DNA of 64,000 bases from Progne subis subis (GCA_022316685.1 JAKJHU010001678.1:1-64000), one strand, 5' to 3'. Counted from the stretch's first letter, positions 1 through 10,660 are shown. The notes: generated from the sequence alone by a model not told the origin. Translations and numbers: made by a program.

Positions 1-2732
1 AGTCACTGGGGAGCTTGAAAGCATGGTCCCAGGGCCAGTGGTGTTCCACTTCAGGGCTGGTAATGGCACTAGTTTGCTAGTTGTGAATGACTTATATGAG
101 AATGAGTTATTATAAATAGCTTAGATAATTAGGTAGCTCATTAAAAAAAAAAAAAAATTTTGGATTTTTTTTATTTTTATTTTTATTTTTTGTCTTTTAA
201 ACCTTAAAAAGAAATGGATGGATTGTCCAGGTATGAATGGAAAAACAATTACCAGACAAAAATAGGGAAGAGTGATTTTATGGTTTCTTTTTTCTAATGA
301 ATTTATAGGCCAAATAAAATTGATTTTTTTACATCTTGTCTTGTTTTTTAGCTCATGTCTTTCCAAAAGGTACCTCATTATTTTAGTCATAATAAAATTC
401 TACTGGAGAGGAAAGGATGGGGGGGGAAAATCAGAGGTTTTGGGTCTTTTTTCTTCCATGAAGTAATCATTCAGAATACTTCTTTTGGATTTGCAGAAAT
501 ACTCTACAGTTTATGTGACTGGTTGTGAATATTATTATGTGCAATGTTTAAGAGTAGAACAAAAGAGAAACAAGGAGGGTATGTTTCTATCCTCCTCTAT
601 GCAGGGAGGATAGAAAATGGGAATGTTAAAAAGGTATGCTTATGTTGTAGAAAACAAACAGTGAAATGAAAGCACCTGCAGTGGTCTGAAAATGTGGCTG
701 GGCTTGATCCTAAGAGCTGTGATCAAAAGGCAAGAACAATACCCATCCTCCAAGCCATGGAGTCTTGTGATGGTAGCATTAGACAAGACTTTCCTCCCTG
801 GCCTCTCATCCATACTGAGAGCTGGGTAAATTTCCTTCACCACTGGATAAGAGCCAGTCTCTCCCTCAAGAGCATGTCCTCATGCCCAGGTTTGATGAAA
901 GAGAGGGCTTATTTGATCTATCTTCAAACAATCAGGGGTTCACTGAATTGCAAGAGTGCAACTTTTTCCTTTGTGTCGGAGGCGTTCACCTGAACACAAC
1001 CATAGCCACTTTTGCCATCAAGGTTTGGTTGGTGTGTGGTGGGAGCCTACAGATCTTCAGTTTTCCCTTCCCTGTATTCTTCGTGGTGGAGAAAGCCTGG
1101 CAGTTGGAGTAGTTGGAGTGGAGTGCCACTGGCTGTGAGTTGGGTCAGGATTTTTCTTATTTTGGTTTCGAGTAAATTGCTATTATGTCAACCATGTGAT
1201 CTTTGCATTTCATGCCTCCAGTTCCCTCCAGTCTCCTTCCAGTTGCATTTCTTTTTTGTGGCTCAACTCTGATCACACTGAAACCAGTGAAGGCCCAGCG
1301 AGGACCACAGTGGTATAAAAGTGATGGAGAATAGGTCAAAAAACAGCCTAAAATCTTTAGATAAGTTGTCTTTCTTTCCTTTTAGATGGTGAGCATTGCA
1401 GCACTCAGAAGAATATGATATTCTTTGTAACAGAAAATGAGAATTGTAGATATACCTGAAATCTTCACAAAAGGAGTGGGTTGAAAACAATACCAGCAAG
1501 GATGATAGCACAGCTTTCCCTCTGCTTTTTTTGCTGCTTTACTGCTTGTTCCATGTATTACAAAATGCCAGAAAGTTTAGAAATCAGCAGTCAGGGAGAT
1601 GATTTTGTCGATTAGCAGGTTTTAATATCTTCCTCAGTGACGTTCTATCTTGCAGCAGCTTAAAAAAAGGATTTTCTCACTGTTGGCAAATTCTGGAAAA
1701 AAGTAGACCTGGAGAATGTTCACCAAGTCTTCACAGCTTTTCTTTTTACCTGTTTCTGTATTTTTTTCAGGTTTAGTTGTTTAAATTTTACTTTTGACCC
1801 AACTGCAGTAAAATCCAGTCTGGTATACCAGTTGAAATCATCCCACAGCTCATGGTTTCTGGGTTCAGATATATGTGCAGTCTTTAAAATCTCACTTTCA
1901 TTTCCTTCTGGACCTTCTGAAACTCCTTCCACTTATTATTTCACTCTTTTAAAATCTTTCCTTCATCATCCTTTGAGAGATTTTATGCCATGTAGAAAGA
2001 TGCAGTTTGAATTCAGCTGTGTAACCACCAGCAGTCCAGAAGGACTGGAAATAGAGATAAGGAAAGAAGTTTGCTAGGTAGATGGCAATAGTGGATGTAT
2101 AGAAATGGAGCTTAAAAATGCCAGTTTAAGGATTATTACAAGCAGTGTTGAAAAGAGAAACTGTAATGACTTGGATATTGAAATCACATGTGGAAGTGGG
2201 TGTTATTCTTTGAGAGTTCCTGTGAAGCATTGCCCTTTCACAAATTTTGTTTGGGCTCGGTCAGGAAGCTCATTCCTGCTTGTGAAACCTCATAAACATA
2301 TAAACCACTGCTTATTCTGTGAAGTAGTCAAGGGAAGAGAATTACAGCATTTCCAGCCTTGCCTGATTTGGAGGAAGGGAATTTTCTCCTGAAAAAGTAA
2401 CTATAAATCCATAAAAATAATGCAGAATTATTTTTCTTATTTTTATGTTTGAATATTTAAAAATGTTTGTTGGAGAACAATATCCAAGAAAACCCTAGAC
2501 ATCTCAGCTCTGAATATATGGGTGTCTTGGGAACTAATGAGAGCAGATCGGCTGTCTTTGTTCTGTTCAGATAAACATCTGTCAATGATTAGGGTTTATT
2601 TGTATGCGTGAAATCTAGAAGTGTTATCTGTAAATTAGTATATAACCATTTTTGGGGTTTTATTTCTGTTTTGTTTCATATGCTGAAAATGGTGAAGAAC
2701 TGGATATTAGAATTTCTCATTCTTTATACTGG
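1..2732. other. Gene-free AT-rich stretch
   Basis: No recognisable gene or repeat. It contains homopolymer A and T tracts near 140-190. Open frames here are short and unlike any family I know. One frame at 1,771-2,077 follows a strong acceptor-like tract and is listed separately. A second open frame at 2,105-2,392 (about 95 codons, plus strand) has no recognisable domain and no supporting context. Confidence 0.5.
1771..2077 (+). other. Open frame behind a strong splice-acceptor-like tract (exon candidate)
   Basis: A pyrimidine-rich run ending TATTTTTTTCAG at 1,770 is followed by about 102 codons without a stop, ending at TAG 2,075-2,077. The encoded peptide is rich in S, F and T and matches no family I recognise. 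No clean GT donor lies before the stop; the only good one (AG/GTAGAT) is directly after the in-frame TAG. About five open frames of this length are expected by chance across both strands of AT-rich DNA of this size, so this is only a candidate terminal exon or a chance frame. Confidence 0.12.
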
Positions 2733-2775
2733 TGTCTTGGTTTGAAAGACAGGTGTTAACTTATTAAAGAAATAT

Positions 2776-2800
2776 GGGTATTGATCTAGTATCGATACCC
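2776..2800. repeat. Imperfect 25-bp palindrome
   Basis: Arms GGGTATTGAT and ATCGATACCC pair at nine of ten positions around a 5-nt centre. It ends three bases before the proposed LTR edge. No function is evident; it could be junction sequence left by nested insertions. Confidence 0.5.
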
Positions 2801-2803
2801 AAC

Positions 2804-3239
2804 TGTGATGGACAAAAACTCTCTAACAGTTTAAAGTTAGAAAGTGTATGTTTATTACGGCCGGGCAGCACGGGATATTTCCCTAATTTGCACTGCGAAT
2901 TTCACAGGTAATTACAAAGTCTTTTATTTACAAAAGTGTTGAATACCCAAAATACAAATGCATATTCATACCCCTGTCACCTCCCATTCCTCGCTTCGTA
3001 TGCTAATTGACAAAAAGGCTATTAAGCATGCGTACTTTGTTTCTTAAAATGAGTCGGGGGTCTATTCTGGGGAGGGGTCACCCAAAAGGAGGAATTAAGA
3101 TGAGTCTTCCTCGTCCTGACCTTTCTACCTTTTCAATGCATTCATGACAAATGGATCCTTGGTAGAACTTACAGTTTCCTGTGTTCAATGGGTCCTTTAA
3201 GCAGGAAATCTGCAGCTATCTTATGTCCTATTTACCACA
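2804..3239 (-). repeat. Old LTR, minus strand (boundaries approximate)
   Basis: Read on the minus strand this has the architecture of a retroviral LTR. An AATAAA-bearing segment (complement near 2,851) follows GC-richer sequence around GGCCGGGCAGCACGGGAT, and the ends are TGTG...CACA. It differs from its AT-rich surroundings. I see no matching duplication at the proposed ends (CCCAAC left, TTTTGT right), so the limits may be wrong or the insertion old. Just to the left, 2,733-2,756 begins TGTCTTGGTTTGAAAG. That resembles the inverted terminus of the ERVL LTRs elsewhere in the window and may be a remnant of another LTR. Sequence from 3,240 to about 3,480 could be a further part of the same insertion. 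Confidence 0.5.
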
Positions 3240-5931
3240 TTTTGTTTTTCATTACAAGCACAACTACATAAACATAAACCTGACAAGAAATGAGTTACAA
3301 GATCCAGGGTAGCTTGTCTAAGATCCGGCTTCTGTTAACTGCTAACAAAGATTACCTATCTACTTCAGCTAATTCAGCAACTTATCTTAACTTTCCTAAA
3401 AATCCTTAGTTCCTCAAAATTAACGTCTCTGATCCTAAGTTGTGTCTTTCTATGTTGTTCAATAAGAAAGTTAATAGTTTGTAAAAGGAAAGAAGCGTGT
3501 TTTAAGGTATCATTCTGTTTTTAGTTTGTTTTCTTTTTCTCAACCTTTTTTTTTCCTCAACCTTTTTTTTCCTCATTCTTTTACATCCCATGAATCCATG
3601 CTCTATGCTTTTATTGAACTTTGCAGCAATGAAAATATGTGAGCTATAAAGAAAAAAATCCCAAAGAATTTATTTTTCTTTGTTTTACTAATTGCTTTTT
3701 TTCCTTTCAGAAGTGGAATTCTTTCTTCAAGGAATTATTTTAGCATAGCCTTCTTAATTTTTCTCATTATTCAGGAAAGCAGAATGGCAGTGTGATTGGA
3801 GTGAACAATGAGACTGTAACCAACCTGGGTTAATAGCAGGCAAGTCCTCTTTAATCTCTTTGTCTTCCAATCTGCTTTTTCCTTGGTGTCCAGTCCTTTA
3901 CCTATTCAACTTCTCTCCCTCATTTGATTAACTGCCAAGAAAACAACACTTAAGTGTTGGCTTGGTTTTCAGCAAGCGTGCTTTAAGTATGTACTTGAGG
4001 CTGTCTTTTGTCTCTAACTGTGCAATTTAGGTGGCCATCTCATATTTCTCAGGCACCCTTCTGCACAGCTAATGTGAACCGAGTCTTGATTTATGAGTAC
4101 ACCTCTAACCCACTACATTTTTCAGCTGTGAGGATGCATTTCTTGGTTTAGTGTAAAATTTCACTGTAAAATATATAAGGTTAACTTGAGCTGACACTGA
4201 ATTTTAGAGTGTGTAAGTAGAATTAAAAATGAAATACAGTACATCTACTTCTGTGCCATCCAAGAATCACTATTATGCTTTATAAGATGACATCAAATAG
4301 CAAGCAATGTACCAACAATAGCATATTAATTTGAAAATGCAAATTCAGGCAAATATTCCCAGCGTAAGACAAATGAATGTGAATGCCATTGTCACTTGTG
4401 CTACAAGCTTTATTCATCATTTGATTCTGGCATCAGTGAACAGTGTGGTGAACACCTCTTTTCCAGGTTTTCTGCAGAGAGAAAATCTGGGGTATTTTTT
4501 GATATAAAATATAAAGTTTCAGGGAAGTTTTCAAATGAAAAAATTCATTGGTTTAAAGGACTAACTATTAGGTTTTGACAGAAATTAGAGATACTCAAAT
4601 CAATGTTTTCTAGGTATCGGCCATATTAAATTATTACTAGGCTGGAACTCCTTAAGGTCTGTGTTTGTAAGAGTTTTTTTATTTTGTGACTATAAGAAGC
4701 TATGTTTCCATGGAACCTTGTAAACAGATGAAGTAGAGAACTTCATATTATGCTTTGTCTGTCACAGAACATATAAGCAGACCAAGCAAGGCCTAGATTA
4801 TTTCCAGGTCAAATTCATCTTAAATTTTATGTTTTCATCGAGCAATTTGAGTTACACTTCATAATTTAAGAAAAAGCCTCCAAAAGACTTGCAAAGGCAT
4901 AAAAATACTTTGATGCAAGACAGCTCCATCTGAGATTCTAACTAACATCACTTAAATAGGAAAATTTCAACACCTACAGAATCATTGATCCACTTTGCTG
5001 AGGTCTAGTGACTACGGTTAAATTTTGGAAGTAGTAGATCAGACTTTGAGGAGATTACTAAACTCTTTGTAGGACTCAAAATAATGCTGTGCTTTACAGA
5101 AATTATGACCATATTTTGCCAGAAATGCATGAATCAGGCGACAGTAACAATTGTCCTTCTGCATTGGTTTACATAAAATGCACCAGCATGTCTTGTTTGT
5201 GTTATGAGATTTTCTGGTATGGCACACTGTCAGACAATTCTCCTACATCTTGACAGATGTAGGGAAAAAAGAGTTAAACTTGCTTTTCTTTTCCAAATTC
5301 CTCCAGTAATGGCTATTGTCTCTCTTGGCTTGCAGGTTTGCTCAGCTATATATAACCGTTCTCTGTTTTGTTCACGGTAAGGATTTGTGGCCTTGTTTGC
5401 ATTAAAGGGCTATTCTTTAATATTTCCTTGAGGAGGTAATGAATGAGTAAAAATGGTTGTAAATAAAGCTGGTCAGTATTTTGTGCTGTCGTTGAAAGAT
5501 TCTTCCAGGTCCACTTGTAAATGCTGCAGCTTCAGCAGTCTCTGCTGCATCTCCTTGGTAAATGTATGTCCCTTAATTAATATTTGCAGGCTGTGTTTCA
5601 GATTAGCTGTGAGGACTGAGCAGTAGCAAAAGAAGCTTGTATCTTATCAAACTTAATGGCTAGTACAGACTAGTTACATGGCAGTTACTTCATACAAAGT
5701 GCTATTCTGCATTGTGTTATGTGAATTTGCCATTAATTTGTATATGTCAGTTGTAAATCTAAGAATATTAGGACAATCCAGCTATCTTCTTAGTGTATGT
5801 CTTCAGGCCACAGAAAAATTAATAAGTTAATTGGTTTTGCTATGTGGTTCCTACAATTTTCTTTGTTCTGAACTTGTATAATACATTGGCTCTAGTTGGT
5901 AGATTGTCATTAGAACGATGTGGTGCAATGC
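3240..5931. other. AT-rich stretch without recognised gene
   Basis: Two CCTCAACCTTTTTT-like units lie near 3,540-3,580, and a strong acceptor-like tract ends at about 3,710. Nothing further was recognised apart from the short exon candidate at 5,336-5,376. Confidence 0.5.
5336..5376 (+). other. Exon candidate (41 bp), phase-compatible with 11,496
   Basis: Bounded by TTGGCTTGCAG on the left and G/GTAAGG on the right. One frame is open, with two bases expected from upstream and one base left over downstream. This leftover phase fits the candidate exon at 11,496. The peptide (FAQLYITVLCFVH) is not recognised. The size and lack of homology make chance likely. If real, it places the provirus inside an intron in sense orientation. 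Confidence 0.15.
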
Positions 5932-5936
5932 ACAGC
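5932..5936. repeat. Left target-site duplication ACAGC
   Basis: ACAGC directly before the 5' LTR is repeated exactly at 11,320-11,324 directly after the 3' LTR. Five bases fit the duplication size usual for ERVL and class I integrases. It shows that both outer ends are original integration junctions. Confidence 0.93.
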
Positions 5937-6595
5937 TGTCCTAGGATAACTTTATGATGCTTGTATCCCCAATCGTCTGTTCTGTTTGTGCTGTATATTG
6001 AGTCCTGTGCCTTTAAGACTGGTTCTAAGAGCAAGGAGAAGCGCGGAGTTTGTTTTGAGAAAACTGCCTGACTCCTCCACATTCTTCTCCGGACGGGGTG
6101 TTCGGCGGAGGCTTGGAGAGACTGCAGGACAGAGATCTTTTTGCTTTTAGTTAGTTTCAGATAGCTAGGGCAGAGAAGTTCCCTGGACTGTTTTTTTTCT
6201 TTCCTTTTTCTTGGAACTGTTTAAACCTGCTCTGGACAGAAAACCCAGGGGAGCCCTGGGGGCTGCACCTGCGGCCCACCGGGGCCTGGAGCTCGGCATT
6301 TTCCAGCAGCGCCGGAGGGACTGGGACTGAGGAGAGACTGAGAGAGAGCCGAACTCCACCCACGGCAAGGACTTTCTCAATTTGCCATCTCACTCCAGAA
6401 TGAGAGGTTTTATTGTTTCATATTATTCATTCTTTATACTTGTATGCACTTTATTTGTTTAGTAAAATAGTTTTTTCCACTTTTCTCCACAAAGGTTTTT
6501 TTTCGGACTGGTTGGAGGGAGGGGCCACTTGGGTTAGCTTCCCAGAGGGATCCTATACAGGGGTTTTCCCCCAAATTTGTCTCCAAACCAGGACA
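5937..6595 (+). repeat. 5' LTR of the provirus
   Basis: 659 bp, beginning TGTCCTAGG and ending CCAGGACA, so it has the canonical TG...CA ends. It aligns without gaps to 10,661-11,319 with about ten substitutions, and to the solo LTR at 42,355. The 5' LTR would carry the promoter. I see CCTTTAAGAC near 6,010 as a possible weak TATA-like element, but no clear TATAAA, and AGTAAAA near 6,461 as a possible variant polyadenylation signal. Its 3' third resembles the ends of the LTRs at 18,045 and 57,811, which places all of them in related ERVL families. Confidence 0.97.
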
Positions 6596-6605
6596 TACCC
6601 TTAAT

Positions 6606-6623
6606 TGGCGCCTACTGCGGGGC
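6606..6623 (+). promoter_or_regulatory. Primer-binding-like site
   Basis: TGGCGCCTACTGCGGGGC begins with the TGG expected opposite a tRNA CCA end. It resembles tRNA-Lys type binding sites (TGGCGCC then a G-rich end) with several mismatches. It lies 10 nt after the LTR, farther than the usual 0-3 nt, so either the site has drifted or the priming tRNA is different. Complementarity to avian tRNA 3' ends was not computed. Confidence 0.6.
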
Positions 6624-6665
6624 AAGAGAGAGTGGAAAAAACTTGTATTGATTACTATTAACTGC

Positions 6666-8498
6666 ATGTTGCTTCTTGAAGTCTTAACGTCTCTTAGAAT
6701 AGAGTCTTTTCTGCATTTCTGTTCCCTAGGCTTTTTTGAGGTCTTAATTCCTTTCTGGTCCCTAGGTTTGTTTTCCTACCCAGAAATAGCTCCAATATTG
6801 TCCCTAACATACAGCTTTTACACTAGGGATGCACAAATTAGAATAGTTATTTTGCTGGGTTCGGTGATTATGGTTTACAAGAAGCTTATAAAGATACTGG
6901 AGTTTGTTCTGGGTATGTTCAGTTTATGGTTCTTTCGTCCTACCCTGCGTCCTAGTTCCAGCAGCATGTTGTGGGTATTTATCAATAATTGCACCCAGTT
7001 TGTTAGAGGGGATGAGGCTCTTCAGCCTCTTTTTTCCTTCTTCTCTTTTGAGTCAGTTACATCACTTTTGGAGAATGTTCAGGGTCTCCTGAATGTTAAA
7101 GACACCACCTTCCTGGTATTTCACCTGGTGACTTTCCTCTATATGGCTTATAGCTTTTCTAGAATGAGTCACACACTGCTAAACACTGTAGGGCAGCAGA
7201 TAGAGGCAAGGGAGCAGGGAGAAAAATCAGTCACTCAGGTTGCAGCTAAACCAGACAGTGAGGCTAAGACACTGGCAGTTGCTGCAGTAAAGAAGGGAAA
7301 GGAGCACACGCACAAAACCGATCGACCAGTAGATGATGATTCAGGTGAAGGATCCTCAGTGCCTCCTGACACCCAGTCAGGAGTCAAACCAACTGACACA
7401 CAATCTGAAGCTGAAGCAACTGATGATACACAGTCAGAAGCTGAACCAACTGATACAAAATCGGAAGCCCAACCAACTGGTACAAGATCGGGAGTCCAAC
7501 CAACTAGCACACGATCAGAAGCCCAACCAGCTGCTACAAGATCAGGAGCCCAACCAACTGCTACAACATCAAGAGCCCAACCAACTGCTACAAGATCAGG
7601 AGATACTATTGAGTCCTTTTCCCTGAAGGACCTTCGTGGCCTAAGAAAGGATTATACTCGATGACCTGATGAATCTATAATTAGTTGGTTAGTCCATCTT
7701 TGGGATGCTGCAGGCGAGGCTACAATACTGGATGGCACTGAAGCGAGACATCTTGGATGCCTATCACATGATCCAGTTATTGACCAAGAAATGATGAGGG
7801 AGGCTAGTCCTTGCAGTCTCTGGGAACGGGTCCTGGGAAGTGTGGCACAAAGATATCTGTGTGCCGACGATCTCTATCTGCAGCAAACTCAGTGAAAAAC
7901 CATTGAACAAGGGATTCAGCGCTTGAGAGAAATGGCAGTGGCGGAGATTGTCTTCTCAGATGACCTAAACACTAGGAACCCCGACTTGGTACCATGTACA
8001 CCTGTGATGTGGAGAAAACTTGTACGACTTGGGCCACAAGAATACTCCTCTGCTTTAGCAATAATGAAGCGGGATGAGACAGAGGAGACTGTGCTTGATA
8101 TGGCGAAGAAGCTCCGAACATATGCAGATGCCGTGCATGGTCCAACACATGCAAGAATCGCAGCTTTGGAAACACAGGTGCGGGGATTAGCAGACAAGAT
8201 CAAGGAGGATCTCAAAGAACTCAAGGAGAACATTCTCCAGATCTCTGCAGTACAAGTTAGGGGCTCTGGCACCACACGCAAATGTTCCCTAGATAGAGAG
8301 GGAAAAGGCATCCCACGGGCTAAGCTGTGGGTCCTCCTGCGTGAATGTGGAGAAAACATGAAAAGATGGGATGGAGAATCTACTGATGCTATGGCACAAT
8401 GGCTGCATGAATTGTTGGATGGCAAGACTGTGAGAGGAAGTTCTAGCAAGAAGGAAGCAGCTCCGATTACCCAGGGAAATAAGGATAATCAGGCTTAG
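6666..8498 (+). pseudogene. gag of the ERVL provirus (interrupted by two in-frame stops)
   Basis: One frame runs from the ATG at 6,666 (the frame is open from 6,648) to TAG at 8,496-8,498, about 610 codons, broken by TGA at 7,662-7,664 and 7,893-7,895. The N-terminal 180 residues are unusually hydrophobic, with several membrane-like stretches. They are followed by a charged linker and a Pro/Thr/Ser-rich tandem repeat. The C-terminal part (7,923-8,498) contains a gag-like segment (WRKLVRLGPQEYSSALAIM) and a helical, charge-rich region. No CCHC zinc knuckle is seen, as is common in ERVL gag. Gag would form the particle shell; the stops preclude a full-length product. Whether the hydrophobic leader belongs to gag or is a separate reading unit is unclear. 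Confidence 0.8.
7368..7602 (+). repeat. 27-bp in-frame tandem repeat inside gag
   Basis: About eight and a half units encode nine-residue repeats of the pattern T-x-x-S-E/G-A/V-x-P-T, for example TKSEAQPTG, TRSEAQPAA and TRSGAQPTA. One unit is three bases longer. All units keep the gag frame. The region is low in complexity and probably a disordered linker. Copy number is likely to vary between copies of the element. Confidence 0.9.
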
Positions 8499-9002
8499 AG
8501 GGGCCCTGCCTCTAGCCAGGTAGAGGCTAGGGAAAACCATGTTTTTTGGACTGTGTGGATTCGTTGGCCTGGCACATCAGAACGACAAAAATATGAGGCC
8601 TTAGTTGACACTGGTGCACAGTGCACATTACTCCCATCAAGACATGTGGGGGAAGAATCTGTTTCCATTGCTGGGGTGACAGGGGGTTCACAAGATTTTA
8701 CTTTGGTGGAAGCTGATGTGAGCCTGACTGGAAATGAGTGGAAGAGACACCCTATTGTGACTGGCCCAGAGGCTCCGTGCATTTTGGGCATAGACTTCCT
8801 CCGGAATGGCTATTACAAAGACCCGAAGGGATTTAGGTGGGCATTCGGGATAGCAGCTGTAGAGACAGGGGATGTTAAGCAGTTGAATACCTTGCCTGGA
8901 CTATCAGAGAACCCATCTGCTGTAGGTCTTTTGAAGGTGGAAGAGCAACAAGTGCCAATTGCCACTTCAACAGTGCATCGCCGACAGTACAGAACAACTT
9001 GA
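8499..9002 (+). pseudogene. Retroviral aspartic protease (ERVL), in frame after a UAG
   Basis: The frame follows gag directly after TAG 8,496-8,498 and stays open to TGA 9,000-9,002, 167 codons. The catalytic signature LVDTGAQ is present with its Asp codon at 8,607-8,609. The flap-side motif ILGIDFL follows about 60 residues later. The protein would cleave the gag-pol precursor as a dimer. No independent ATG start is apparent; the same-frame arrangement suggests expression as a gag-pro-pol fusion by stop readthrough (inference). The catalytic residues look intact, but the downstream TGA separates it from RT. Confidence 0.9.
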
Positions 9003-10172
9003 GATGCTGTGATTCCCATCCACAAGATGATCCGTGAGCTGGAGACCCAAGGGGTGGTCAGCAAAACCCACTCACCCTTCAACAGCCCCATCTGGCCTGT
9101 GCGCAAGTCTGACGGAGAATGGAGATTGACCGTGGACTACCGTGCCTTGAACGAAGCGACTCCACCATTGAGCGCTGCTGTGCCGGACATGCTGGAACTC
9201 CAGTACGAGCTGGAGTCCAAGGCAGCAAAATGGTACGCCACAATTGACATTGCTAATGCATTTTTCTCCATTCCTCTGGCTGCAGAATGCAGGCCTCAGT
9301 TTGCTTTCACCTGGAGGGGCGTGCAGTACACCTGGAACCGATTGCCCCAGGGGTGGAAACACAGCCCCACCATCTGCCATGGACTGATCCAGGCTGCACT
9401 GGAAAAGGGTGAGGCTCCGGAGCACCTACAGGATATCGATGACATCATTGTGTGGGGGAACACGGCAATGGAAGTGTTTGAGAAAGGAGAGAAGATCATC
9501 CAAATTCTCCTGAAAGCTGGTTTTGCCATCAAGCAGAGCAAGGTCAAGGGACCTGCCCGAGAGATCCAGTTCCTGGGAGTAAAGTGGCAAGATGGACGGC
9601 GGCAGATTCCCACTGAGGTCATCAATAAGATCACTGCAATGTCCCCACCAACCAGCAAGAAGGAAACACAAGCTTTCCTAGGCGCCATAGGTTTCTGGAG
9701 GATGCACATTCCTGAGTACAGCCAGATTGTGAGCCCTCTCTACCTGGTCGCCCGCAAGAAGAATGATTTCCACTGGGTCCCTGAACAGCAACAAGCCTTT
9801 GCCCAGATCAAACAGGAGATTGCTCATGCAGTAGCCCTTGGCCCAGTCAGGACAGGACCAGATGTGAAGAACGTGCTCTACTCAGCAGCCGGGAACAATG
9901 GCCTGTCCTGGAGCCTTTGGCAGAAGGTGCCTGGGGAGACTCGGGGCCGGCCACTGGGATTCTGGAGCCGAAGCTACAGAGGATCCGAAGCCAACTACAC
10001 TCCAACAGAGAAGGAAATCTTGGCCGCCTATGAAGGAGTTCAAGCCGCCTCAGAAGTAGTAGGCACTGAAACACAACTCCTGCTGGCACCTCGACTACCA
10101 GTGCTGGGATGGATGTTCAAAGCAGAAGTTCCCTCTACCCACCATGCCACCAATGCCACATGGAGCAAATGG
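9003..10172 (+). pseudogene. pol reverse transcriptase domain (ERVL), truncated by deletion
   Basis: Same frame as gag and protease, opening straight after TGA 9,000-9,002. Recognisable RT blocks, counting from 9,009, are WPVRKSDGEWRLTVDYRALN (residues 29-48), the first catalytic Asp in ATIDIANAFF (near residue 80), and LPQGWKHSP (residues 112-120). The two catalytic aspartates are at 144-145. The position normally aromatic in the YxDD box is Asp here (DIDD; codon 9,432-9,434), which should cripple polymerisation. The thumb and connection follow (QAFLGAIGFWR, then GFWSRSYRGSEANYTPTEKE). Coding similarity stops at WSKW (10,161-10,172), where the internal deletion begins. RT copies the RNA genome into DNA; this copy is inactive. 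Confidence 0.93.
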
Positions 10173-10509
10173 ACTGCTAAAAACCACCCTGAAAGCACTG
10201 GGTGGGGGATCATTCAAAAATTGGGAGCAGCATCTAGCAAAGGCCACCTGGTTAGTTAACACCCGAGGTTCCACCAACCGAGCAGGCCCTGCCCAATCTG
10301 AGCCCCTACATACAGTAGATGGAGAGAAAGTCCCAGTAGTACATGTAAGAGGTTTGTTAGGGAAGACAGTTTGGATCAATTCTGCTTCAAGTACAGAGGA
10401 TCCCATCCATGGGATTGTCTTTGCTCAGGGGCCAGGTTGCACATGGTGGGTAATGCAGAAAGATGAAACCACACGATGTGTACCCCAGGGAGATTTGATT
10501 GTTGGGTGA
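10168..10509 (+). pseudogene. Integrase C-terminal remnant (ERVL pol)
   Basis: A frame shifted by one base relative to RT begins at NGLLKTTLKALGGG and runs to a TGA at 10,507-10,509. It carries the end of the integrase fold (NWEQHLAKATWLVNTRGSTN) and the C-terminal DNA-binding domain (HGIVFAQGPGCTWWVMQKD). The zinc-binding N-terminal domain and the catalytic core with its DDE residues are missing. The bases AATGG at 10,168-10,172 read sensibly in both frames, which suggests a microhomology deletion joint. Only about 130 bp separate this stop from the polypurine tract, so there is no room for env. Confidence 0.88.
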
Positions 10510-10643
10510 GAACCGTGTGTAATTATCGTTGTGTGCTGAATGGTACTGCCACTGTATGTAGCTGTATATTGCATATTGTTTTTATATAGATGTATGTGTG
10601 TGTAGAGCTAGAGTATATATTAGTTTTAGTAATTTGACAATAT

Positions 10644-10660
10644 GGGGATAAGGGGTGGAA
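10644..10660 (+). promoter_or_regulatory. Polypurine tract before the 3' LTR
   Basis: GGGGATAAGGGGTGGAA, purine except for two T residues, ends exactly at the first base of the 3' LTR. It is the expected plus-strand DNA primer site in reverse transcription and confirms the plus orientation of the provirus. Confidence 0.85.

Noticed and set aside
2105..2392. 95-codon plus-strand open frame
   Set aside because: No domain, no start or splice context, no similarity recognised; within chance length for this amount of DNA.
3710..3838. Strong acceptor-like tract followed by open sequence
   Set aside because: No donor in a usable position and the frame closes soon after.
6157..6393. Repeated open frames in the LTRs (also at 10,881 and 42,579)
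   Set aside because: They recur only because the LTR recurs; frames are antisense in noncoding LTR sequence.
7916..8449. 177-codon minus-strand open frame inside the provirus
   Set aside because: Antisense shadow of the gag coding frame.
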